38,865 nt of DNA from Candidatus Avibacteroides avistercoris (GCA_020012075.1 DWUP01000097.1:1-38865); one strand, 5' to 3'. Shown: positions 11,036 to 20,659, counted from the stretch's first letter. Numbers and translations: made by a program. The notes: generated by a model from the sequence alone, not told the origin.

Positions 11036-11755
11036 ATGAAAAAAGCACGCCGAGTGAAGAAACTATTGATGACACTGCTCATGCTCGTCAGCACCATTGC
11101 CGCCTCAGCACAGGTACAAAAGGTGCAGATACGCCCATACATAGACCAAAGGAGATTCCACTACGGATTCTTCATCGGCGTACACATGCAGGACATCGAG
11201 TTTGTAAACAACGGTTTCGTGACCGAGGACGGACAGTCGTGGTTCATGGATGCCAACGAATACCTGCCCGGATTCCAAGTCGGAGTACTCGGCGAACTGT
11301 ATCTGCACAAGAACATCGCCGTGCGCCTGCTCCCCTCACTCTACTTCGGCGACCGCAAAGTCGTATTCAAAGAGTCAGTCAGCGGCGAACGCCGCTACCA
11401 GCAGATGAGGTCATGCTATGTGAGCGTGCCCGTCAATGTCAAGTTTGCCGCCAACCGCGTGAACAACTACCGCCCATACGTCATGGCAGGCATCGCTCCC
11501 ATGTTCAACCTCGTCAATCCCAGACAGAAGGAACTGCGCACCAACATGTATGACATGCAGATCGAAATCGGACTGGGGTGCGACATCTATCTGCCATTCT
11601 TCAAACTTATCCCCGAGTTGAAATTCTGCTTCGGAGTCATAGACATAATCAACAAGAACAGAAATGACCTGACTGACAAAGACATGTATAAGTTCACACA
11701 ATCCATTGACCACGCCATGTCGAGGTCCATCGCACTGACATTCTACTTCGAATGA
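11036..11755 (+). CDS. porT: PorT-like outer-membrane beta-barrel protein
   Basis: A 239-residue exported protein: basic start, hydrophobic signal segment and a likely cleavage after ASA before QVQKVQ. The remainder is beta-strand rich, with the pattern of small eight-stranded barrels (YGFFIGVHMQD, GFQVGVLGELYLH, YVSVPVNVKF, YRPYVMAGIAP) and ends in an aromatic residue two from the C-terminus (FYFE). Length and pattern fit the PorT family, of which the founding member is needed for type IX secretion in Porphyromonas; members also occur in species with no proven type IX system. No convincing promoter is visible. Confidence 0.75.
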   Translation: MKKARRVKKLLMTLLMLVSTIAASAQVQKVQIRPYIDQRRFHYGFFIGVHMQDIEFVNNGFVTEDGQSWFMDANEYLPGFQVGVLGELYLHKNIAVRLLPSLYFGDRKVVFKESVSGERRYQQMRSCYVSVPVNVKFAANRVNNYRPYVMAGIAPMFNLVNPRQKELRTNMYDMQIEIGLGCDIYLPFFKLIPELKFCFGVIDIINKNRNDLTDKDMYKFTQSIDHAMSRSIALTFYFE

Positions 11756-11822
11756 CCCACCATCCGTTTGCAAACGATTATTAATCCGCCGCCCGCACCC
11801 CGGCATGGTGTCCAAAAAAGAT

Positions 11823-11830
11823 TATTTTTG
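11823..11830 (+). promoter_or_regulatory. -7 element before the PPIase/SurA cluster
   Basis: TATTTTTG matches TAnnTTTG and lies 42 bases before the ATG at 11872. The upstream -33 element is not clear. Confidence 0.55.
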
Positions 11831-11871
11831 CAACCACACAGATCAAACCAAAGGAAAACTGACACAGGAAT

Positions 11872-13827
11872 ATGAAAAGACTACTATCACTGGCCGTCTC
11901 GCTGTCGCTTGCCATCACCATAAGCGCCCAAGAGACATCCGACCCGGTAATAATGGAGATCGGAGGCAAAAAAGTGAAACGTTCAGAATTTGAGTACATC
12001 TACAACAAAAACAACTCGGCATCCACGGCCGAAAAGAAAAGCCTCGATGAATATGTAGACATGTTCATCAACTACAAACTCAAAGTACTCGAAGCCGAAA
12101 ACGCCGGTATCGACACCACACAGAGCTTCATCAACGAATTCAACGGCTACCGCGCACAGCTGGCCAAGACCTATCTGACCGACAAGGAAGCCGACGAGGA
12201 ATATGTCAGGACAGTCTATGACCGCCTCAAGGAGGACGTGCGCGCATCACACATACTAATCAACTGCCCCGAGAGCGCATCACCCGCCGACACGCTCAGA
12301 GCTTATGACCGCGCCATGGAGGTCTATGGCAAGCTGGCAGACGGCGCAGACTTCACGGCTACGGCAAGAGAATACTCAGACGACAAGTCGGTGAAGTACA
12401 ACGACGGCGACCTCGGCTATTTCACCGCACTCCAGATGGTGCCGACATTCGAAGCAGCCGTCTATGCACTCAGCCCGGGCGAAATCAGCCTCCCGGTGCG
12501 CTCACGCTTCGGCTATCACATCATCAAGATGACAGGCCGCCGCCCGTCACGAGGCAAAGTGCAGGTAGCACACATCTACAAACACGTGGGGCAGGACGCG
12601 TCAGACAGCGTGATGCAGGCCGCCATGGAGCAGATGGATTCCATCTACGACGCTATAATGGCCGGGGCAGACTTCGGGGAAATGGCAATGAAATACTCCG
12701 ACGACAAAGGCTCGGCACAGCACAGAGGCCAGCTGGGATGGATAGGAATGCGACAGACTATCCCGGAATTTGAAGAAAAGATATTCGCAATGAAAGACGG
12801 CGAAGTCAGCCGCCCGTTTACCACACCGGTCGGAATACATATTGCCAAAGTCATAAAGCACAAAGGACTGGAGCCATTTGACGAAAAACACGACGAGATA
12901 GTCATGATGCTGAACCGCATGGGCGAAAACGACAAAGGACAAAAAGCCATGATCGCACGCCTCAAAAAGGAATACGCCATGAGCGCGGTCAATGAAGCGG
13001 CCTACGCCACACTGCTGGCCACCGCACCCGACGCATGGCTGGGCGACTCGGCATATATCGCGGCACTCGACGGGCGCGACGACACACTGTTTACCCTCGA
13101 CGGCAAACCCTACGGCATACAAGGCTTCATCAGCTTCGTAAACGGCAACTCACGATTCAACAAAGTGTCCCGCCCGCTGGCACTCAAACGACTGATGGAC
13201 ATGTACCGCGACCGCGCAGTATTGGACTATGAAGACTCAAGGCTGGAAGAGAAATATCCCGAATTCGCCCTGCTCGTAAACGAATACCGCGACGGCATCC
13301 TGCTGTTTGACATCAGCAACCGCGAAGTGTGGAACAAGGCCACATCAGACGAAAAAGGACTGGCCGAATACTTCAAAAAGCACAGGCGCGACTATAAATG
13401 GAAGACTCCACGCTTCAAAGGCGTCATTGTGCACTGCGTCAGTGATTCACTCGAACAGCCCGTCAAGCAGCTGCTCGGCAAGACAGAATACGAAAGATGG
13501 ATGGCCGAACTCCGCCGCGCCTATATGTCAGACTCGGTGAAACTGGTCAAAGCGCAGCGAGGCCTCTATGCCAAAGGTGAAAACAAATATGTGGACTTCT
13601 TCAAGTTCAAAGGTCCTGAATTCGAACAACCGGAGGGCTTCCCCTATACATTCGTCTATGGCAAGGTCTTGAAGCGCAGACCCGAGGACTTCCGCGATGT
13701 GCGCGGGCCTGTGTCATCAGACTATCAGAATTATCTGGAGGAACAATGGATCAAGGCACTAAGAAAGAAATACGCCGATCAAATAATTGTCCACGAAGAT
13801 GTCCTCAAAACTGTCAATAACCATTAA
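11872..13827 (+). CDS. periplasmic peptidylprolyl isomerase with two PpiC domains
   Basis: A 651-residue exported chaperone/isomerase. After a signal peptide (likely cleavage SAQ/ETS) comes a SurA-N-like helical region (about 30-120), then two parvulin domains (about 125-223, RASHILINCPE to HIIKMTGRR, and about 229-333, VQVAHIYKHV to HIAKVIKH). The C-terminal half (about 335-651) looks mainly helical and matches nothing I can name. Parvulin-type SurA relatives escort outer-membrane proteins through the periplasm. It heads a run of three SurA-like genes. AGGAA lies just before the ATG. Confidence 0.9.
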   Translation: MKRLLSLAVSLSLAITISAQETSDPVIMEIGGKKVKRSEFEYIYNKNNSASTAEKKSLDEYVDMFINYKLKVLEAENAGIDTTQSFINEFNGYRAQLAKTYLTDKEADEEYVRTVYDRLKEDVRASHILINCPESASPADTLRAYDRAMEVYGKLADGADFTATAREYSDDKSVKYNDGDLGYFTALQMVPTFEAAVYALSPGEISLPVRSRFGYHIIKMTGRRPSRGKVQVAHIYKHVGQDASDSVMQAAMEQMDSIYDAIMAGADFGEMAMKYSDDKGSAQHRGQLGWIGMRQTIPEFEEKIFAMKDGEVSRPFTTPVGIHIAKVIKHKGLEPFDEKHDEIVMMLNRMGENDKGQKAMIARLKKEYAMSAVNEAAYATLLATAPDAWLGDSAYIAALDGRDDTLFTLDGKPYGIQGFISFVNGNSRFNKVSRPLALKRLMDMYRDRAVLDYEDSRLEEKYPEFALLVNEYRDGILLFDISNREVWNKATSDEKGLAEYFKKHRRDYKWKTPRFKGVIVHCVSDSLEQPVKQLLGKTEYERWMAELRRAYMSDSVKLVKAQRGLYAKGENKYVDFFKFKGPEFEQPEGFPYTFVYGKVLKRRPEDFRDVRGPVSSDYQNYLEEQWIKALRKKYADQIIVHEDVLKTVNNH

Positions 13828-14701
13828 CAGCGGCAGAGGGCAGGCACTACCTGCCCTCTGCCGCTATTGCACGCTCGCATTGATTACGATCGCACTATGC
13901 AGCTGCGGCAACGACACAGAGACCGATGGCGGAACGCCTGTCGTAAAAGTCTATGGACACACACTCTATGTCGATGACGTCGAACACATCGTGCCCGACG
14001 GACTGTCACCGGCCGACAGCGCACAGTTTGTAGCCGACTATGCCAAACGGTGGGCAGAAGAAATCCTCTTTTACGAAAAGGCAAAATCAAATGTCGCCGA
14101 TGACGGCATGATCGAGAAGCTGGTCGAAGACTACCGCAAGAATCTGGTCATCAACTACTATCAAAACCGCTTGATCGACGAACACCTCGACGGCATAATC
14201 TCTGACGACTCGGTGAGGGCATACTACGGACGCAACCACGAGTCACTGCGCATGGACCGGCCGGTAATGAAGGGCGTGTTCATCAAACTGCGCAAAGACA
14301 GCCGCTACATCAAGACCGCCCGCCAGCTGATAAGCAGGCATGACAAGCGTGATGAGCTTGAAAGACTCTCTCTCAAGGCAGCTGCCGGCTACCTGTACTT
14401 CCGCGATCAATGGATGGAGCCGGATGCCGTAGCCGACAGGTCACCGTTTGGGCCACAACTGGAGACTATGGACCGGGGCGGGACAATGCTCGAAACTACC
14501 GACTCGTCTTACACCTACCTCTTTTACATCGACAGCCTGTTGCCCAAAGGCAGTGAGATGCCCTACGGACTGGCAGAGAAATCCATCCGCGAGACAATAC
14601 GCAATGAGCAGAAAGTAGCATTCATCCGCTCGGTCAAAGACGACATCTACCGCTCGGCGACCGAGGCCGGGAAAGTCATCTACAGCACACCACAGCAGTA
14701 G
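13799..14701 (+). CDS. lipoprotein, SurA-N-like, no parvulin domain
   Basis: A 300-residue protein starting at ATG 13799, overlapping the previous gene by 29 bases; a TTG at 13787 is also in frame. A hydrophobic stretch precedes a lipobox LCSC with Cys36 as the likely lipidated residue. The rest (VVKVYGHTLYVDDVEHIVP, then helical repeats) resembles the chaperone core of SurA proteins, but the parvulin signature is missing. It sits between two clear SurA-type isomerases, as in other Bacteroidales, so a role in outer-membrane protein assembly is inferred. The N-terminus before the hydrophobic part is long for a lipoprotein, so the start is less certain than the gene. Confidence 0.8.
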   Translation: MSSKLSITINSGRGQALPALCRYCTLALITIALCSCGNDTETDGGTPVVKVYGHTLYVDDVEHIVPDGLSPADSAQFVADYAKRWAEEILFYEKAKSNVADDGMIEKLVEDYRKNLVINYYQNRLIDEHLDGIISDDSVRAYYGRNHESLRMDRPVMKGVFIKLRKDSRYIKTARQLISRHDKRDELERLSLKAAAGYLYFRDQWMEPDAVADRSPFGPQLETMDRGGTMLETTDSSYTYLFYIDSLLPKGSEMPYGLAEKSIRETIRNEQKVAFIRSVKDDIYRSATEAGKVIYSTPQQ

Positions 14702-14809
14702 ACATACCACATGACATGCCATAATACCTAAATATTCTGAAATCATGGCACTGTGACAAAAAATTGATTATTTTCGCTGACTGTTTAAACAACATAAGCC
14801 ATATTGTGA

Positions 14810-16174
14810 ATGATACGGACAATCACACTACCCAAACCAATACTATTACTCATCTCGGTCATTATATCAGCAGCCACATACGCACAAGACAACATCATTG
14901 ACCAAGTGGTGTGGGTCGTCGGCGACGAGGCCATACTCAAATCGGAAGTAGAAGAAGAGCGCCTCAATGCACTGATGGAACACAGAGATCTGGATGGAGA
15001 CCCCTATTGTGTCATACCTGAACAACTCGCCATACAGAAACTGTTCCTCAACCAAGCCGAGATAGACAGTATAGAGGTGACCGAATCTGAAGTCATCGCC
15101 AGACTTGACGCACAACTCAACTTCATGATACAACAGATCGGGTCAGAAGAAAAAGTCGAAGAATACTTCAACAAGACCATGACCCAAATACGTGAGAAAC
15201 TGCGTCAAAACATACATGACGGACTTACAGCGCAACGTATGCAACAAGAAATAGTAGGCGAAATCAAAGTAACTCCCGCCGAAGTACGCAATTTCTTCAA
15301 TCAATTGCCCTATGACAGCATCCCCTACATCCCGACAAACGTCGAGGTACAAATCATAACAAGAGAGCCCAAAGTGCCACAAAAAGAGGTAGATGCCGTA
15401 AAGGCACAGCTACGCGAATTCACAGACCGCATCAACTCGGGCGAAACATCGTTCTCGACATTAGCTTTGCTCTATTCAGAAGACCCGGGATCGCGCATGA
15501 GAGGCGGAGAACTCGGTTTCATGGGACGCGGACAACTCCTCCCGGAGTTTGCAAACGTGGCATTCAACCTGCAAGACCCCAACAAGGTCTCAAAGATTGT
15601 GGAGACCGAATACGGCTTCCACATCATACAGTTAATCGAGAAACGCGGCGACCGCATCAACTGCAGGCACATACTCCTACGCCCGCACATACCGTCAGAG
15701 GCCATCGACAGTGCGATGCTCACGCTCGACTCCATAGCCGACAACATCCGCAACGCCAAATACACCTTCGAGCAGGCTGCGCTCTATCTGTCAGATGACA
15801 AGGACACAAGACTCAACAACGGACTGATGCCCAACCCCTATGACAATACGTCGAAGTTTGAGATGCAGCAACTCCCGCAAGAGATAGCGCGCGTAGTCGA
15901 TGCCCTCAAAGTAGGCGAAATCTCCGACCCCTTTACAATGGTCACCGACAACGGCATGGAAGTCTGCGCGATAGTAAAGCTGAAAACCAAGACCGAAGGA
16001 CACAAGGCCACAATCAGTGAAGACTATCAGCGACTGAAAGACCTTGTAACACAACAAATGGGCGAAGAAAAGCTCAAGGAATGGATAAAGGAGAAGCTCA
16101 AAACCACATACGTCCGCATCGATCCCGCCTGGAGAAACTGCGACTTCAAATATGAAGGTTGGATAAAAGAATGA
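14810..16174 (+). CDS. surA: periplasmic chaperone/isomerase SurA
   Basis: SurA guides unfolded outer-membrane proteins to the BAM complex. The 454 residues hold a signal peptide (cleavage near TYAQ/DNI), the SurA N-terminal domain (IIDQVVWVVGDEAILKSEVE onwards, about 25-165), and two parvulin domains (about 177-283 and 285-390) with GGELGFMGRGQL and YGFHIIQLIEKR in the first; a C-terminal helix (EEKLKEWIKEKL) returns to the core domain as in SurA. The 108-base gap upstream has a variant -7 element TATTTTCG at 14769-14776. The OstA-like gene follows after 10 bases. Confidence 0.93.
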   Translation: MIRTITLPKPILLLISVIISAATYAQDNIIDQVVWVVGDEAILKSEVEEERLNALMEHRDLDGDPYCVIPEQLAIQKLFLNQAEIDSIEVTESEVIARLDAQLNFMIQQIGSEEKVEEYFNKTMTQIREKLRQNIHDGLTAQRMQQEIVGEIKVTPAEVRNFFNQLPYDSIPYIPTNVEVQIITREPKVPQKEVDAVKAQLREFTDRINSGETSFSTLALLYSEDPGSRMRGGELGFMGRGQLLPEFANVAFNLQDPNKVSKIVETEYGFHIIQLIEKRGDRINCRHILLRPHIPSEAIDSAMLTLDSIADNIRNAKYTFEQAALYLSDDKDTRLNNGLMPNPYDNTSKFEMQQLPQEIARVVDALKVGEISDPFTMVTDNGMEVCAIVKLKTKTEGHKATISEDYQRLKDLVTQQMGEEKLKEWIKEKLKTTYVRIDPAWRNCDFKYEGWIKE

Positions 16175-16184
16175 CACCCGCCAG

Positions 16185-17837
16185 ATGAAAGTCCGCATCC
16201 ATGCTTTCATTGCCAGACGACGTGCAGTCCTGATGACCATCATCACGATGGCTGTCATTGCATTTGCTTCGGCCAAGCCCCAGCAGCAAGAAGGGCAACC
16301 AAAGGTCACCAAGGTCTATCTCCTCCATGCCGACAAGGCAAAAGCCGACGACAAACGGCTCCCGGGCGTGCAGATATTGATCGGCAACGTCAAGTTCCGC
16401 CACGACAGCATGTATATGTATTGCGACAGCGCCCATGTCTATGAGGCGACAAACTCATTCGAGGCATTCAATCATGTGCACATGGAGCAAGGTGACACCC
16501 TCTTCATCGACGGCGACCACCTGTTCTACGACGGCCAGTCGATGATAGCACAGATGCGCAACAACGTAGTGATGATCAACCGCAATACCACCCTTGAGAC
16601 CGACAGTTTCAACTTCGACCGCGTGGCCAACCTCGGCTATTACTTCGAGGGAGGCACGCTCTACGACGACAAAAACACACTCACATCTTTCTGGGGGCAA
16701 TACAGCCCGGAGACGAAGATAGCCAAGTTCAATCATGACGTAGAGCTTGTCAACGAACAGATGACCCTGCTGTCAGACACATTGGTCTATTCCACCACTA
16801 CCAAGATAGCCGAAATCGTAGGTCCTTCTGACATATACAACGACAGTAGCCACATCTACTCAGAATTGGGCTTTTACAACACAGGCACCGACCGGGCCAT
16901 CCTGCTCAACCGCTCGATAGTGACGAGCGACAACAAGCAGCTCACAGGCGACAGCATCTTCTATGACCGGCAGAAAGGCTACGGCGAAGCATTCATGAAT
17001 GTCACTCTGACAGACACCATCGACAGGCATCTGCTGCTCGGGGACTATTGCTTCTATGACGAGAAGACAGACTATGCCTATGCCACACACAATGCCGTGG
17101 CAATCGACTACTCACAAGGCGACAGCCTGTATATGCACGCAGACACGCTGAAACTCATCACACGCAACATTGACACCGACTCAATGTACCGCGACATGCT
17201 GGCCTACCGCAAAGTCAGGATATACCGCAGCGACGTGCAGGCCATCTGCGACTCACTGGCATTCTCGACAGCCGACTCCTGCCTGCAGATGTTCTACGAG
17301 CCGGTCCTGTGGCATGGCAAACAACAGATATTGGGCGAGAAGATAGACATCTTCATGAACGACTCCACCATCGACTGGGCACACATCTACAATCAGTCAC
17401 TGTCGGTAGAACACGTGGACACGACCTACTACAACCAAGTCTCAGGCAAGGAAATGTTCGCATACTTCAACGGCGAAGGCGACGTCTACCGCATCGATGT
17501 GGCGGGCAATGTCCTGTCGGTCTACTATCCGCAGGAAAAAGACAGCACCGTGCTGCTCATGAACGTCGCCGAGACAAGCCTGCTCAACGTCTATGTCAGC
17601 GACCGCCGCATAGAGCGCATGGTCATGAGCCCGGCATCCAACGGCGTCGCATACCCGCTGGACCAGATACCCGAAGGCGAAGATTTCCTCAAAGGCTTCG
17701 TATGGCTCGAAGCCCTGCGCCCGAAAGACAAGGACGACATATTCGTCTGGAAAGGCAAAAAGGAAGAAGATAAACTCAAAGACATAGAAACCAGAGAAAT
17801 AAAACTCCCCACACGTGTCATCATCGAAGGCGAATGA
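16185..17837 (+). CDS. OstA/LptA-like LPS transport protein
   Basis: A 550-residue exported protein. After an uncleaved-looking basic start and hydrophobic segment (cleavage near ASA/KPQ) come repeated short beta-strand units with the pattern G-x-V/I-x-F-x-x-D-S-x-x-x-x-C-D-S-A (for example VKFRHDSMYMYCDSAHVYE and LTGDSIFYDRQKGYGEAF), as in OstA/LptA beta-jellyroll proteins. Length is much greater than LptA of E. coli, as is common for the Bacteroidetes OstA-like proteins. The expected role is in the periplasmic bridge carrying LPS to the outer membrane. It follows surA by 10 bases and is probably co-transcribed with it. Confidence 0.88.
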   Translation: MKVRIHAFIARRRAVLMTIITMAVIAFASAKPQQQEGQPKVTKVYLLHADKAKADDKRLPGVQILIGNVKFRHDSMYMYCDSAHVYEATNSFEAFNHVHMEQGDTLFIDGDHLFYDGQSMIAQMRNNVVMINRNTTLETDSFNFDRVANLGYYFEGGTLYDDKNTLTSFWGQYSPETKIAKFNHDVELVNEQMTLLSDTLVYSTTTKIAEIVGPSDIYNDSSHIYSELGFYNTGTDRAILLNRSIVTSDNKQLTGDSIFYDRQKGYGEAFMNVTLTDTIDRHLLLGDYCFYDEKTDYAYATHNAVAIDYSQGDSLYMHADTLKLITRNIDTDSMYRDMLAYRKVRIYRSDVQAICDSLAFSTADSCLQMFYEPVLWHGKQQILGEKIDIFMNDSTIDWAHIYNQSLSVEHVDTTYYNQVSGKEMFAYFNGEGDVYRIDVAGNVLSVYYPQEKDSTVLLMNVAETSLLNVYVSDRRIERMVMSPASNGVAYPLDQIPEGEDFLKGFVWLEALRPKDKDDIFVWKGKKEEDKLKDIETREIKLPTRVIIEGE

Positions 17838-17847
17838 CACCCGCATG

Positions 17848-17926
17848 GCATTGTATGTTTTGCCTGCCGGGGTCTGACCCCGCCGGCCGCAGGGTCAGAT
17901 GGTTTCGGTCGTTTCATCGTATGGTA
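17848..17926. repeat. probable 22-bp-type array, diverged
   Basis: GTATG words at 17853 and 17919 are 66 bases apart (three times 22), with GTCTG at 17872 and GTCAG at 17894 between them. The last unit (TTTCGG...CATCGTATG) matches the reverse complement of units in the array at 10877-10986. It includes CGGGGTCTGACCCCG, an almost perfect palindrome that may act as a hairpin. It separates the OstA-like gene from mutL. Confidence 0.55.
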
Positions 17927-17939
17927 AATTGTTTAGCTT

Positions 17940-19814
17940 ATGAGTGATGTAATCAGACTACTGCCAGACTCCGTAGCCAACCAGATTGCCGCAGGCGAAG
18001 TGATACAACGCCCATCGTCAGTAATCAAAGAGCTGGTCGAAAATGCAGTGGACGCAGGAGCGACCTCCATCAATATCGTCATCACCGATGCCGGCAAGAC
18101 ATGCATCCAAGTCATAGACAATGGCAAAGGCATGTCGGTGACCGACGCCCGCATGGCATTCGAGCGACATGCCACATCCAAGATACGCATGGCCTCAGAC
18201 CTGTTTGCACTGCACACCATGGGCTTCCGTGGGGAAGCATTGGCCTCAATAGCAGCCGTGGCACAAGTAGAGCTACGCACGCGGACAGAAGACGAAGAAG
18301 TAGGCACATCGATTGTCATCGAGGGATCGCAAGTGAAATCACAAGAGCCCGTGGCATGTCCCAAAGGCTCAAACTTTATGGTCAAAAACCTGTTCTACAA
18401 TGTGCCTGCCAGACGCAAGTTCCTAAAGTCCGACCACACAGAGCTCAGCAACATCCTCGCCGAGATGGAACGCATAATGCTGGTCAATCCCGGCATATCA
18501 TTCACCATGCGCCACAACGGCAATGACCTATATTCCTACCTGCCATCCACCACCAAAAAACGCATAGTGGACATCTTCGGGCGCAAAACGGGTCAGCAAC
18601 TGCTGCACATAGCAGTGACGACACAGCTTGCCACTATCGACGGCTTCATCGGCACGCCCGCATCTTCACGCAAAAAGGCCCAACAGTTTTTCTTCGTAAA
18701 CGGCAGATATATGCGCCATCCATACTTCAACAAAGCCGTGATGGAGGCGTATGACAAGATAATACCCGCCGGCGAGCAGGTGCCATATTTCATCTACTTC
18801 ACCGTAGACCCGGCAAGCATCGACGTAAACATACACCCGACCAAGACCGAAATCAAGTTTGAAAACGAACAGTCAATCTGGCAAATACTCCTGTCTGCCG
18901 TACGCGAAGGCATCGCACACTCATCATCAGTCCCGGCGATAGACTTCGACACCGACGGGATGCCCGACATCCCGCCGCTCACATCGGGAGGCAAGACCGA
19001 CGTGCCCCGGGTGTCTGTCAATGACAGCTACAATCCTTTCGACCACGGCCACAGGCGCGACAGCGACAACAACTGGCGTGAGCTCTATGAAGGTCTGAGG
19101 CGAAACGACGATTTCGACGCCGGCTCGTGGGACGACGACCTGGCCAACGCCGTCGGTGGCGGCACGATGACGCCGGCCGCGCCCGACGACAATGCCGACA
19201 CCATCGTGCTCGAGAGCAAGTCCAATGAGACATTCTTCACCGATGAATCAGACAAGACATCCATCTACTTCCAATACAAAGGACGCTACATCCTGACATC
19301 GGTCGCCTCGGGACTGCTCATCATCGACCAGCACCACGCACATGTCCGCATCCTGTATGACCGATTCCGCCGGATGATAGACAGGCACGACGGCAATTCA
19401 CAGGGGCTTTTATTCCCCGAGATACTCACACTCTCGCCGTCTGAAGAAGCCATGATGCCCGTCATCGCCGATGACATGCAGGCTTTGGGCTTCGAAATCA
19501 CCAATCTGGGCGGAGGCTCCTACTCGATCAGTGCAGTGCCGCCCGAACTTAATGGCGCCGATTATGTCAAGGTCATAGGAGAAATGCTCCGTTCTGTCGC
19601 CGACAGAGCCAAGGATGTCAAAGACGACCTGCGGACATCCATGGCACTCAATCTGGCAAAATCATCGGCCATACCATACGGACAAGTGCTTTCAACCAAC
19701 GAAATGGACAACCTCGTCGCCCACCTGCTCGCTTTGCCCGACCACAAGATGACGCCCGACGGCAAAAGGACCATCGTGACCATAAAAGACGACGAACTGA
19801 ACAAAATGTTTTAG
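17940..19814 (+). CDS. mutL: DNA mismatch repair protein MutL
   Basis: MutL couples mismatch recognition by MutS to strand removal. The 624 residues contain the GHKL ATPase (LPDSVANQIAAGEV, VENAVDAGA, DNGKGM, GFRGEALASI within the first 105 residues), the transducer domain to about 330, an acidic low-complexity linker (about 335-435) and the C-terminal dimer domain. At the endonuclease site the motif reads D463-Q-H-H-A-H-V-R470, so the glutamate of DQHA(x)2E(x)4E is absent and intrinsic nicking activity is doubtful. ATG is at 17940; no strong promoter seen, so it may be read through from the SurA cluster. Confidence 0.96.
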   Translation: MSDVIRLLPDSVANQIAAGEVIQRPSSVIKELVENAVDAGATSINIVITDAGKTCIQVIDNGKGMSVTDARMAFERHATSKIRMASDLFALHTMGFRGEALASIAAVAQVELRTRTEDEEVGTSIVIEGSQVKSQEPVACPKGSNFMVKNLFYNVPARRKFLKSDHTELSNILAEMERIMLVNPGISFTMRHNGNDLYSYLPSTTKKRIVDIFGRKTGQQLLHIAVTTQLATIDGFIGTPASSRKKAQQFFFVNGRYMRHPYFNKAVMEAYDKIIPAGEQVPYFIYFTVDPASIDVNIHPTKTEIKFENEQSIWQILLSAVREGIAHSSSVPAIDFDTDGMPDIPPLTSGGKTDVPRVSVNDSYNPFDHGHRRDSDNNWRELYEGLRRNDDFDAGSWDDDLANAVGGGTMTPAAPDDNADTIVLESKSNETFFTDESDKTSIYFQYKGRYILTSVASGLLIIDQHHAHVRILYDRFRRMIDRHDGNSQGLLFPEILTLSPSEEAMMPVIADDMQALGFEITNLGGGSYSISAVPPELNGADYVKVIGEMLRSVADRAKDVKDDLRTSMALNLAKSSAIPYGQVLSTNEMDNLVAHLLALPDHKMTPDGKRTIVTIKDDELNKMF

Positions 19815-19820
19815 CCCGAG

Positions 19821-20600
19821 ATGGAAAAGAACCCTTCAATCACCTATCTGCCACTCGTCCCGGTGCGTGCTTTCCCCTCGGAGAGGGCGGAAATGGTCAC
19901 ACAGATGCTCTTCGGCGAATTGTGCCGCGTCATGGACACGCACGGCAACTGGAGCCGCGTCGAGCTGGAAGCCGACGGATATTCCGGATGGGTGGACAGC
20001 AGGATGATTGACGCCGTGGCAGAAGCCAATACGGACACACTGCTCGGATACGGCAGTTGCGTCGTCACATCGCCCGTCGCAGAGGCCCGCAACGTCACGA
20101 CAGGACGCAGCACGTGGTTGCCCGCCGGCAGTCTGCTGCCGCACTGCGACAGTCAGCGCGGCACGTTCGCGGCACGCAGCATGGTCTATTCGGTCGAGCC
20201 TTCGGCCATAGGCCCCATCGTGGGGCGTTTCACACTGACAGCCCAGCGGTTTCTCGGCGTGCCCTACCTGTGGGGAGGCAAGACCATCTTCGGGATGGAC
20301 TGTTCAGGCTTCATGCAGGTCGTGTTTTCCCTCCACGGCATCAGACTGCCACGCGACGCATCACAGCAGGCATTGTGCGGCCGCCAAGTGCCTTTCAACA
20401 AGAGAGTGGCCGGCGACCTCGCATTCTTCGCCAATGCCGACGGCCACATAGTCCATGTCGGCATGGTGATGGACGGAGGCTCAATCATCCACGCATCAGG
20501 CTCGGTCCGCATAGACCGCCTCGACTCATGCGGCATATTCGACGAGTCGCGCCACATCTACACACACCGTCTGCACAGCATCCGTTCCATCAGCGGATGA
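19821..20600 (+). CDS. NlpC/P60 cysteine peptidase with SH3-like domains
   Basis: A 259-residue protein with no signal peptide. Two bacterial SH3-like regions (about 5-65 and 75-125) precede an NlpC/P60 domain with Cys161 (GMDCSGF), His212 (HIVHVGMV) and His224 (IIHASG) as the apparent catalytic set. This layout matches cytoplasmic gamma-D-glutamyl-L-diamino acid endopeptidases (YkfC, dipeptidyl-peptidase VI), which trim peptides recovered from cell-wall turnover. It begins 6 bases after the mutL stop, so the two are co-transcribed; a strong terminator follows. Confidence 0.9.
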   Translation: MEKNPSITYLPLVPVRAFPSERAEMVTQMLFGELCRVMDTHGNWSRVELEADGYSGWVDSRMIDAVAEANTDTLLGYGSCVVTSPVAEARNVTTGRSTWLPAGSLLPHCDSQRGTFAARSMVYSVEPSAIGPIVGRFTLTAQRFLGVPYLWGGKTIFGMDCSGFMQVVFSLHGIRLPRDASQQALCGRQVPFNKRVAGDLAFFANADGHIVHVGMVMDGGSIIHASGSVRIDRLDSCGIFDESRHIYTHRLHSIRSISG

Positions 20601-20617
20601 CACACCGAGCCAATGGC

Positions 20618-20659
20618 AAAAAGACCGTATGCCACGACCGATGGCATACGGTCTTTTTT
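20618..20659 (+). terminator. strong intrinsic terminator after the NlpC/P60 gene
   Basis: AAAAAGACCGTATGCCA (20618-20634) pairs perfectly with TGGCATACGGTCTTTTT (20642-20658) across a 7-nt loop, ending in six T. The A-run before the stem makes it potentially bidirectional. The stem carries the same GTATGCCA word seen in the array at 4964-5051. Confidence 0.9.

Noticed and set aside
11765-11776. CGTTTGCAAACG palindrome as a terminator
   Set aside because: The arms are only 6 bp with no loop and no T-run follows; probably chance or a minor site.
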